DNA of 9,622 nucleotides from Actinomycetota bacterium (GTDB taxonomy: Bacteria; Actinomycetota; UBA4738; HRBIN12): assembly GCA_004366195.1 (NCBI GenBank), contig SIRV01000247.1, forward strand, positions 1 to 9,622, given 5' to 3'. The notes beneath the pieces were generated by a model. That model saw only the letters and a list, made by a program, of their open reading frames with translations. It ran no database searches and was not told where the DNA came from. How positions within the stretch are numbered: position 1 is the stretch's first letter; each line of letters begins with the position of its first letter. Shown here in pieces: positions 1 through 6,577 of the stretch. The position numbers and the translations under genes were made by a program.

Positions 1-906
1 ATGGTCGAGGGACGCGAGCGCGAGCTCGACCACGCGGCCGTCCAGGGGATCCTGCACCGGGGCGGGACGATCCTCGGGTCGTCCGGGACGAACCCCTACA
101 CCGAGGGTGGGATCGAGGAGGTGCGCGCTGCGCTCGCGCGCCTCGACGGGCTGGTCGCGATCGGTGGGGACGGCACGCTGGGGGTCGCGGCGCGTCTGTT
201 CGAGGAGGGCTACCCGGTCCTCGGGATCCCGAAGACGATCGACAACGACCTGGCCGGAACCGACCGCTGCATCGGCTTCGCCACCGCCGTGCAGGTGGCG
301 ACCGACGCCATCGACCGGCTCCACACGACGGCCGAGAGCCACGACCGGCTGATGCTCGTGGAGGTGATGGGGCGGAGCTCGGGCTGGATCGCGATCCACG
401 CCGGTCTCGCCGGGGGCGCCGACGCGATCCTGATCCCGGAGCGGCCCTTCGACCTGGAGGAGGTGGCCGAGCACCTGCGGCGGCGCCACCGCCACGGTCA
501 CTCGTTCTCGATCGTCGTGGTCGCGGAGGGAGCCGTGCCGGCCGAGGGCACGTTCGAGCTCCCGCCGTACCCGCTGGACGAGCGCGGCTTCCCGCGCTAC
601 GGGGGGATCGCGCACGTCATCGCGCCGGAGCTCGAGCGGCGGAGCGGCTACGAGACGCGCGTGACGGTGCTCGGGCACGTTCAGCGGGGCGGCACGCCGG
701 TCGCCGAGGACCGGATCCTCGCCACGCGGTTCGGCGAGCACGCGGTGGCGCTCGCGGCCGCCGGTCGGTGGGGGAGGATGGTGGGGGTGCGCGGCGACGA
801 GCTCATCGACGTCCCGCTCGGGGAGGCCGCCCGCACGCGGTCGGTGCCGGAGGAGCTCTACCGGGTCGCCGAGGTGTTCTTCGACCAGGGGAGGGTGAGG
901 CGATGA
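1..906 (+). CDS. pfkA: 6-phosphofructokinase, ATP-type (group III), 5'-partial
   Basis: Glycolytic kinase converting fructose 6-phosphate to fructose 1,6-bisphosphate in the cytosol. The window opens on an ATG in frame, but by family comparison about 45-50 N-terminal residues are missing, including the GGGDxPGLNA phosphate loop, so the true start lies upstream. Visible motifs, numbered from position 1: GGDGT with Gly58 (E. coli position 104), PKTIDND with Lys78 (position 124) and catalytic Asp81, MGRSSG, an EGA motif and GHVQRGGTP near the C-terminus. Gly104 with Lys124 is the combination known from ATP-using actinobacterial PFKs; classical ATP enzymes have Gly/Gly and PPi enzymes Asp/Lys. 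One oddity: the usual GSSRTNP motif reads GSSGTNP, with Gly29 in place of the conserved Arg (Arg72 in E. coli). The stop TGA overlaps the ATG of the next PFK. Family assignment is secure; the phosphoryl donor is inferred. Confidence 0.93.
   Translation: MVEGRERELDHAAVQGILHRGGTILGSSGTNPYTEGGIEEVRAALARLDGLVAIGGDGTLGVAARLFEEGYPVLGIPKTIDNDLAGTDRCIGFATAVQVATDAIDRLHTTAESHDRLMLVEVMGRSSGWIAIHAGLAGGADAILIPERPFDLEEVAEHLRRRHRHGHSFSIVVVAEGAVPAEGTFELPPYPLDERGFPRYGGIAHVIAPELERRSGYETRVTVLGHVQRGGTPVAEDRILATRFGEHAVALAAAGRWGRMVGVRGDELIDVPLGEAARTRSVPEELYRVAEVFFDQGRVRR
888..895 (+). promoter_or_regulatory. Shine-Dalgarno of the second PFK
   Basis: GGGGAGGG lies 7 bases before the ATG at 903, inside the end of the upstream PFK gene. 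It supports 903 as the start and not the longer open frame that begins at 768. With the ATGA overlap at 903-906 it indicates translational coupling of the two PFKs. Confidence 0.7.
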
Positions 907-2051
907 GGATCGGCATCCTGACCGGCGGGGGCGACGTCCCCGGCCTCAACGCGTGCATCAAGGCCGTGACGCTCCGGGCCGAGGAGGAGGGCCACGACGT
1001 GATCGGCATCCGGCGGGGCTGGGCCGGGCTCCTGGAGTGCGATCCCGACGACCCCGAGTCGGTGGCGGCGAACACGATGGACCTGAACGCCGCGGTCGTG
1101 CGCACCATCGACCGGACGGGCGGCACGATCCTGCACACCTCGCGGACGAACCCCGCCAACGTCCGTCCATCGGAGGAGCCGCCGTTCCTGCGCGCGGGCC
1201 GCGAGGGCGATGAGGCCCGGGACCATACGCCCCACGTCCTTCGGGTGATCGAGGCGCTGAAGCTCGACGCGCTCGTGCCGATCGGCGGGGACGACACGCT
1301 CTCCTTCGCGCTCCGCCTCCACGACGAGGGCGTGCCGGTGGTGGCCATCCCGAAGACCATGGACAACGACGTCCACGGCACCGACTACTGCATCGGGTTC
1401 TCGACGGCGATCACCCGCACCGTGATCTTCATCCACCAGCTGCGCACGAGCGCGGGCTCGCACGAGCGGATCGCCGTGGTCGAGGTGTTCGGCCGCTACT
1501 CCGGGGAGACGTCGCTCGTCTCGGCCTACCTGGCCGGGGTGGACCGCGCGATCATCAGCGAGGTCCCCTTCGATGTGGAGAAGCTCGCACAGCTCCTCAT
1601 GGAGGACAAGCGCGCCAACCCGAGCCGGTAAGCGATGATGACGATCTCCGAGGGCGCCACGATGGTCGGCGGCGAGATGGTGATGGGCGGCACCGCCGAC
1701 GCGTACGGCCACCGCAAGCTCGGCGGCATCGGCCAGGTGACCGGCGAGGCGCTGAAGCAGATCACCGGCGAGGGCATCATCTACCAGCAGCTCGGGTACC
1801 TGATGCGCTCCGGCAGCCCCGACTCGCTCGACCTCATGGTGGCCATCAACTACGCGGTCATGGCCGCCGACCTCGTGATCGGACGGGAGTTCGGACGCAT
1901 GGTGGCGCTCCGCAACGGCAACTACGTGAACGTGCCGATCGGGGTCGTCCGCCAGGGCGTCAAGCGCGTGGACGTCGGAGCGCTGTACGACGTGGACCGG
2001 TACCGGCCGAAGATCCGGCACGTCGACGGCAAGCCGATGTTCCTGTACTGA
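903..2051 (+). pseudogene. pfp: PPi-type phosphofructokinase interrupted by an in-frame TAA
   Basis: The frame encodes a full-length PFK of about 382 codons, split by a single TAA at 1629-1631 (codon 243). Before the stop: phosphate loop GGGDVPGLNA (residues 8-17), SRTNP, GGDDT with Asp131 at the ATP/PPi discriminator position, PKTMDND with Lys151 and catalytic Asp154, and FGRYSGE. After the stop, in the same frame: AMMTISEGA, the YLMRSGSPDSLD substrate-binding segment and a normal C-terminus ending in TGA at 2049-2051. Asp/Lys at the discriminator positions is the signature of pyrophosphate-dependent, reversible PFKs. Family members read NPSxYAM at the break, so one change of TAC or TAT to TAA explains it. 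The remainder shows no decay. The 242-residue product would lack the SEGA and C-terminal substrate residues and should be inactive. An ATG at 1635 could allow reinitiation, but it has no Shine-Dalgarno. A recent nonsense mutation or a sequencing/assembly error are the main options. Confidence 0.88.
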
Positions 2052-2061
2052 ACCTGTGCCG

Positions 2062-2088
2062 GGTCCCTGTGCCGGGGGACCGGTCCCC
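2062..2088. terminator. Possible bidirectional terminator palindrome
   Basis: The 42-base gap between two convergent genes contains a perfect 14-base palindrome, GGGGACCGGTCCCC (2075-2088). An alternative pairing joins GGTCCC (2062-2067) to GGGACC (2076-2081). There is no T-run on either side, so intrinsic termination is only suggested by position and stem strength. Confidence 0.35.
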
Positions 2089-2093
2089 GCCGA

Positions 2094-5000
2094 TCAGCCG
2101 GGCGCGACCCGCACGACGACCCGGACGACGTCCCGCGCCCGCGGTGAGGCCACGGAGGACCCCGCGATGCGGCAGGACGTGACGTCGCCCACCCTCGCCG
2201 CCCGCTTGACGAGGATCTCGACGCGGAGGGTGGCGCCACCGCCCGGGGGCAGGGTGGGGCTCGTCAGCGTGCCGTCCCGCACCGCCTCCGTGACCTCGGT
2301 CGAGCCGCGGAAGTACCGGACGCCGAAGCCGGGCGAGGGGGAGCAGCCGGCGAACCGGATCCCATCGGGGAGCACCCCGTCGTTCCACACGCGGACGGAG
2401 AAGGTGCCCCTCGCTCCCGTGGGGAGAGCGTCCCGGAGCGTCTGTCGGTACCCGGTCGTGTTGAAGATCCCACGACCGAGGTAGGGGCCGCGGGGACGGT
2501 GGGCGATCGTGGCGTCCATCGTCCGCATCGGCACCGCGGCGACGAACCCGTCCGTCCAGCCACCCCGGAAGGCGCGGATCGGCTCGCCCCAGGCGGCGTC
2601 GCTGATCCCGGCGGCGAACACCGCCTGGGCGGCGAAGGTGAGGTCGACGCCGGCGTCGTTCCCGTCCCCCCCGAGGAACGTGAGCCAGGGAACGTCCCCG
2701 TCCTCGCCGAGGAGGGCGAGGAACGCGTCGTCCCCTCCGGCGTGCGCGCGGCGCGGCGAGCCCCACGACGCGGAGCTCCGCCCGGTCGCGAAGGCGTTGC
2801 CGGACGCGTCGGCGCCGACCGAGTCCACGCGATCCCATCCGGAGCCCCCGAGGAAGGAGCTCCGCTCCAGGTCCCCTCCGGAGCCGAGGACGGCGACGAA
2901 GCCGTCGGCGTGGCCGGAGAAGGCGCGGTCCGGCTCGCCCCACGGCGCCGTGCTCCGGCCCCCGACGAGGACCCCGCCGTCCGCGCGCGCCGCGACGCTC
3001 GCGGCGTGGTCGATGCCCGCCCCCCCGAGGAACGAGGTCCATCGGAGCGCGCCGCTCGCGTCGAAGGCGGCGAGGAGCGCGTCGCGGTCGCCCCCGCCGA
3101 AGGGGCGGATCGGGGAGCCGAACCCGGCGGAGCTCGATCCGGTCACCACGATCGCGTCCGCGGCGGCGACGACGGCGGCTCCTTCGTCGTCCCCGGGGCC
3201 GCCGAGGAACGTGCTCCACCGCAGGGTCCCGGTTCGCCGCACGTCGACGACGGAGACGTCGGTGCCGCCGATGAACGGAGCGAGCGGGCTCCCCCAGGAG
3301 CGCGAGCTCGTGCCGACCGCCACCACCGATGAGCCGTCGGGCAAGGGTGCGACGCCAGCGAGACGGTCGCGGCCCGGTCCGCCCACGAACGAGAGCGTGC
3401 GGAGCGCACCGGCCGCGTCCAGGAGCGCGACGAACCCGTCGGCGCCGCCCCGATGCTCCCGCACGGGCGTGCCCCACGGCTGGTCGCTCCACCCGCTCAC
3501 GGCGATCGAACCGTCGGGGAGGACCGCGACGTCGGAGGCGACGTCCTGCCCCGCGCCCCCGAGGAAGGTGTTCCAGAGGACGGACCCGCGCGCGTCGACC
3601 CGGGCGACGAACCCGTCGGCGCCGCCCCCGCCGAAGGCTCGCAGGGGGGAGCCCCAGCTCGCCGTGCTGGTCCCGACGACGTAGCTCCCACCCGTGGGCT
3701 CCTTCGCTACGGCGGCGACGTAGTCCTCGCCGCCCCCGCCGAGGAAGGTGTTCCAGGTCAGGGTGGGGTCGAGGACGCGAGGGAGCGTAGCTCCGTCGAG
3801 CCCTTCGCGGGCGGACGCCGGCCCGAGGCTGCAGGAGACCGCGCGCTCCACGTGCCGACACCGGTCGGAGCCGGCCCCCCCGTCGCCCCGGTCGATCCCC
3901 CGGCCCCCATCGAGGAGGTCGTCGCCGCGCCCCCCGGCGAGGTCGTCGCGGCCGCGCCCCGCGATGAGGCGGTTCGCTCGGTGGTCGCCGGCGATGACGT
4001 CGGCGAACGGCGATCCCACCACGTGCTCGACCCCCGTGAGCAGGTCGCGCCCAGCGGCCCCGCTCACGGAGCCGCCCGCGAGATCCACCGCCACCGGCCC
4101 GAGGGCGTCCGCGAAGGAGGCGGTGTCCGACCCCGGTCCTCCGTGGAGCCCGTCCCGACCCGGACCCCCCCGCAGCCGGTCGTCGTCGGCCTGGCCCGAG
4201 AGCCGGTCCGCCCCATCGCCCCCGATCAGGAGGTCGCGGCCCCCGCCGCCCCGGAGCCGGTCGTCCTCCCGATCCCCCCGGAGGACGTCGTCCCCGCCGC
4301 CGCCGAGCAGGACGTCGTAGCCCGATCCGCCGCTGATCCGGTCGTTCCCACCCCCGCCGATCAGCGTCTCGTTCATGCCGACGCCGATGAGGACGTCAGG
4401 CCCCGCTCCACCGATCAGGGTCTCGATCCCGATCAGGGTGTCGCCCTCGCCTCGCTCGCCGCTCGCGTCCGGCTGGCGCGCGAGGAGGGAGACGCGCTCC
4501 GTGCGGGCGCCGTAGTCGGCCGTGTCGTCGCCCGGGCCGCCGATCAGCAGGTCCATCCCGTCGGCCGCGTCGGAGGCGTCGAACCGGTCCTCTCCGGAGC
4601 CCCCCTGCAGGTCGTCGTCGCCCGCCCCGCCGATCAGGTGGTCGGGGCCTTCCCCACCCAGGAGCGTGTCGTGCCCGTCCGCGCCTTCCAGGATCGTCGG
4701 GCCCCCCCACGGCGATCCGAGATCGCCTCCGCCCCGGAGGTCGGCCTCGTCATCGCCCGAGCCGAGGCGGAGCTCCACCGTCTCGACCGTCTCCAGGCCG
4801 GACACGTCGGGGGTGCCGTCCCCCGTGAGGTCCGCGCCGACCCCCCCGATCAGGAGATCCTCGGGCTCCGACGTCCCGAGCACGGCGAGGGTGTCCGCGG
4901 TGCCCGTCGCGGTGAGGGCGATCGGGACCGTCGTCCCGTCGCTCCTCCGGAAACCGCCGTTCGCGAGGTCGAGCGCGACCCGTCCCACGGTCTCCACGCG

Positions 5001-5252
5001 GAGGGCGGCGACGTCCTCCACCGTGGCGCCCTCGCACCCGCCCGAGAGCGCCGCCCCGTCCGCGAGGATGAGACCGTCGGGGTCGCGCGCGAGCGAGAGG
5101 TCGGCGCTCCCGACGAGGGAGAGCGCGTCGCCCTCGCGCGAGCACGTCACGTCGGCCCGCGCCGAGGGGAGGAGAGGGAAGCCCCAGGCGAGCAGCGTCG
5201 CGACGATCGCGATGCTCCATCGCGCCCCTCGCGGCCGCGGCGCCCCGCTCAT
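2094..5252 (-). CDS. Secreted RTX-repeat / seven-blade SBBP propeller protein
   Basis: Large exported protein of 1052 residues with no recognised catalytic domain. Order of parts: Sec signal peptide (1-33: basic start, hydrophobic SIAIVATLLAWGF, likely cut after ARA); a beta-rich N-terminal segment (about 34-160); about twenty RTX/hemolysin-type GGxGxDxLx nonapeptides in blocks (about 160-475), which in known families form calcium-bound beta rolls; seven SBBP repeats of about 59 residues (about 497-906), each with FLGG or FVGG and most with WGSP-like and DGFVA-like motifs, a count that fits one seven-bladed propeller; and a C-terminal beta domain (about 907-1052) of a kind I associate with actinobacterial surface proteins. 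The six cysteines of the mature chain fall in three pairs at the N-terminal segment, the RTX end and the C-terminal domain, suggesting disulfides. I chose the ATG at 5252 because it overlaps the upstream stop as ATGA; ATG 5258 is an alternative, and neither has a clear Shine-Dalgarno. The frame stays open upstream to 6320, but that part is antisense-free shadow of the glycosidase gene on the same strand. An adhesive or structural surface role is inferred. Confidence 0.88.
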   Translation of the reverse strand: MSGAPRPRGARWSIAIVATLLAWGFPLLPSARADVTCSREGDALSLVGSADLSLARDPDGLILADGAALSGGCEGATVEDVAALRVETVGRVALDLANGGFRRSDGTTVPIALTATGTADTLAVLGTSEPEDLLIGGVGADLTGDGTPDVSGLETVETVELRLGSGDDEADLRGGGDLGSPWGGPTILEGADGHDTLLGGEGPDHLIGGAGDDDLQGGSGEDRFDASDAADGMDLLIGGPGDDTADYGARTERVSLLARQPDASGERGEGDTLIGIETLIGGAGPDVLIGVGMNETLIGGGGNDRISGGSGYDVLLGGGGDDVLRGDREDDRLRGGGGRDLLIGGDGADRLSGQADDDRLRGGPGRDGLHGGPGSDTASFADALGPVAVDLAGGSVSGAAGRDLLTGVEHVVGSPFADVIAGDHRANRLIAGRGRDDLAGGRGDDLLDGGRGIDRGDGGAGSDRCRHVERAVSCSLGPASAREGLDGATLPRVLDPTLTWNTFLGGGGEDYVAAVAKEPTGGSYVVGTSTASWGSPLRAFGGGGADGFVARVDARGSVLWNTFLGGAGQDVASDVAVLPDGSIAVSGWSDQPWGTPVREHRGGADGFVALLDAAGALRTLSFVGGPGRDRLAGVAPLPDGSSVVAVGTSSRSWGSPLAPFIGGTDVSVVDVRRTGTLRWSTFLGGPGDDEGAAVVAAADAIVVTGSSSAGFGSPIRPFGGGDRDALLAAFDASGALRWTSFLGGAGIDHAASVAARADGGVLVGGRSTAPWGEPDRAFSGHADGFVAVLGSGGDLERSSFLGGSGWDRVDSVGADASGNAFATGRSSASWGSPRRAHAGGDDAFLALLGEDGDVPWLTFLGGDGNDAGVDLTFAAQAVFAAGISDAAWGEPIRAFRGGWTDGFVAAVPMRTMDATIAHRPRGPYLGRGIFNTTGYRQTLRDALPTGARGTFSVRVWNDGVLPDGIRFAGCSPSPGFGVRYFRGSTEVTEAVRDGTLTSPTLPPGGGATLRVEILVKRAARVGDVTSCRIAGSSVASPRARDVVRVVVRVAPG
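2520..3762 (-). repeat. Seven tandem SBBP propeller repeats
   Basis: Seven coding repeats with a period of about 177-180 bases, each marked by a (W/L/S)xT/SFLGG-type motif, with antisense marks near 3750, 3567, 3390, 3209, 3032, 2854 and 2677. The copies are clearly diverged in sequence, indicating an old expansion and not a recent slippage product. A count of seven matches a closed seven-bladed propeller. Confidence 0.8.
3836..4720 (-). repeat. RTX calcium-binding nonapeptide repeats
   Basis: Tandem 27-base coding units for glycine- and aspartate-rich nonapeptides of the form GGxGxDxLx, about twenty in all, some degenerate. Blocks are separated by linkers such as DTLIGIETLIGG and DLLTGVEHVVGS, the usual spacer type in RTX proteins. 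The repeats also create long open frames on the other strand that are not genes. Confidence 0.85.
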
Positions 5253-6451
5253 GACCATCCGAGGACGACGGCGTCGATGATGGCGCGCTCTCCGTACGGG
5301 GGGCGGTTGACGAGGCACCCCACCTCGGTCCGCACCTCGCAGGCGGCGTTCCGGTCCCGGACCCACATCGTGGTGCTGCCCCCGCCGTCCAGGTTCACGG
5401 CGTTCCACGCGCCGAGCTCCAGCATCAGCTCCCCGAGGTCGGGGAAGCGGAGACCCGTGCTCCAACCCGGCTGGCGACCGTCCACCGTGACCAGGAGGAA
5501 GCGGCAGGGCGTGAGGGGATCCTCGTCGGAGCAGCCCATCGCGGTCCCCCCGGCCGTCCGGGGGTTCCGCGCGTAGAAGGGGCGATCTGGCCCGTGCTTG
5601 GGGCCGCAGGTGGAGAAGCACGCCGGCCCCACGTTCACGCCGTCGTCCACGAGCTGGGGGAGGCCGCCGAAGACGTCCGTCACGCCGGGATGGCCGAGAT
5701 CCACCTCCATCGCCACGAGCTCCCCCAAGGCCAGCCCCGCGACGGGTCGGCCGCCGACGACCACCCAGTGGAAGCGCCCCGATGGCGGCCGGATCGGGGG
5801 GCGGTCGCAGTCCGCGCTCGTCCTGAGCGCGGCCACGCGGTAGGTCCGGGCGGCGGTCCGCACGCCGCTCACCGGCTCGAGCAGGGCCCAGCACGAGTCC
5901 ACGGTCGGCACGATCTCGTCCCCGCCCCTGGCCGTGAACGCCGCCGCGTTCGAGCGCCACGGCTGCCGGGCGTTCCAGCTCGCGACCTCGAACGCGGTGG
6001 TGGAGGTCCGTACCTCGACGCGGAGTCGCGGTCGTCCGATCCAGGCCCGCGACCCATCCCGGCTGATGGAGAGCGCGACGCCGGGCTGCGTCCAGAGGGC
6101 TCCGGAGGTGATGATCTCCCCACCCACGACGGTGAGGTGACGCGGCGCCCCGGTTCCGCTCGCCACGAAGCCGCCGTTGACGGCGGCCACCCCGTCGGCG
6201 CGGGTGCCGATGCGGCTGGTCGTGCGCCTGCTCCCGAACGTCTTCCCGGCCAGCCTCATCCGGATCGAGACGGCGGGGGAGCCCACGAAGGTGAGGACCC
6301 GGACCTGCTGGTCCTCCCAACGGAACGCGCGGAAGGTGTACGGGGGGCGGACGACGGTGACGCTCGCCGCGACCGGCGGCGCCGGAAGGACCGCAGCCAA
6401 CCCGGCCGTGCAGAGACCGAGGACGAGGGCTCTTCGGATCCTCGCGTTCAT
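5249..6451 (-). CDS. Secreted phosphodiester glycosidase (NAGPA-type domain)
   Basis: A 400-residue exported protein of the phosphodiester glycosidase family (NAGPA / former DUF2233), whose characterised members cleave sugar-1-phosphodiester bonds, as in the mammalian uncovering enzyme that removes GlcNAc from GlcNAc-1-phospho-mannose. Residues 1-29 form a signal peptide (NARIRR start, hydrophobic core, likely cut after VAA). Family hallmarks: AAVNGGF (about 88-94), ARNPRTAGG (about 292-300) and NLDGGGSTTMW (about 351-361). The mature part has eight cysteines, fitting disulfides outside the membrane. The start at 6451 is set by AAGGAG 8 bases upstream. The stop overlaps the start of the RTX-propeller gene, so the two are probably made together. 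The substrate is unknown; a phosphodiester-linked wall or capsular glycan is a reasonable guess. Confidence 0.9.
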   Translation of the reverse strand: MNARIRRALVLGLCTAGLAAVLPAPPVAASVTVVRPPYTFRAFRWEDQQVRVLTFVGSPAVSIRMRLAGKTFGSRRTTSRIGTRADGVAAVNGGFVASGTGAPRHLTVVGGEIITSGALWTQPGVALSISRDGSRAWIGRPRLRVEVRTSTTAFEVASWNARQPWRSNAAAFTARGGDEIVPTVDSCWALLEPVSGVRTAARTYRVAALRTSADCDRPPIRPPSGRFHWVVVGGRPVAGLALGELVAMEVDLGHPGVTDVFGGLPQLVDDGVNVGPACFSTCGPKHGPDRPFYARNPRTAGGTAMGCSDEDPLTPCRFLLVTVDGRQPGWSTGLRFPDLGELMLELGAWNAVNLDGGGSTTMWVRDRNAACEVRTEVGCLVNRPPYGERAIIDAVVLGWS

Positions 6452-6459
6452 CCGCTCGT

Positions 6460-6465
6460 CTCCTT
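6460..6465 (-). promoter_or_regulatory. Shine-Dalgarno of the phosphodiester glycosidase
   Basis: Read on the minus strand, AAGGAG sits 8 bases before the ATG at 6451. It fixes the start and is the only clear ribosome binding site in the minus-strand two-gene unit. Confidence 0.75.
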
Positions 6466-6527
6466 CACGGATGACTCATCGGGCACACGGAGCAGGCCTC
6501 GTGGCGATGGACCTACGGGCAGGTGCG

Positions 6528-6556
6528 ACCCTACTGTGGCCGGTCCGGAGGGTCAA
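6528..6556 (-). promoter_or_regulatory. Promoter of the glycosidase / RTX-propeller unit
   Basis: On the minus strand TTGACC (6551-6556) is followed after exactly 17 bases by TAGGGT (6528-6533), a good match to a housekeeping sigma promoter with the actinobacterial TAnnnT form of the -10. Transcription would start near 6521, leaving a leader of about 70 bases before the ATG. Confidence 0.55.
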
Positions 6557-6562
6557 CGAGCC

Positions 6563-6577
6563 TATACTGGCCGGCCG
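6563..6577 (+). promoter_or_regulatory. -10 box for a leaderless threonine aldolase transcript
   Basis: TATACT (6563-6568) ends 8 bases before the GTG at 6577, so transcription would begin at or beside the start codon. No Shine-Dalgarno precedes the GTG, which fits leaderless translation, a common mode in actinobacteria. No convincing -35 is seen 16-18 bases upstream. The box lies within 12 bases of the -35 of the opposite promoter. Confidence 0.5.

Noticed and set aside
858..2021. Minus-strand open frame of 387 codons antisense to the second PFK
   Set aside because: His/Arg/Val-rich shadow without family motifs; the plus strand carries complete PFK motifs on both sides of the TAA.
1635..2051. 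Independent 138-residue gene
   Set aside because: It is the C-terminal third of PFK in the same frame as the upstream part, with no Shine-Dalgarno; it is treated as part of the interrupted gene.
1960..3861. Minus-strand open frame of 633 codons rich in Arg
   Set aside because: Frame shadow of the propeller region; Arg-rich composition typical of out-of-frame GC-rich DNA.
3453..5576. Long plus-strand open frame of 707 codons opposite the RTX repeats
   Set aside because: It is a by-product of high GC and the repeated GGxGxD codons; no recognisable domain, and it covers two well-supported minus-strand genes.
5253..6320. In-frame upstream extension of the RTX-propeller frame, giving a 1408-residue protein
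   Set aside because: This part lies over the glycosidase gene in another frame of the same strand and has biased, low-complexity residues. The signal peptide beginning at 5252 or 5258 marks the real N-terminus.
6470..6480. Short inverted repeat GATGACTCATC in the glycosidase leader
   Set aside because: Five-base arms with a one-base centre are likely by chance; no second copy marks it as an operator.
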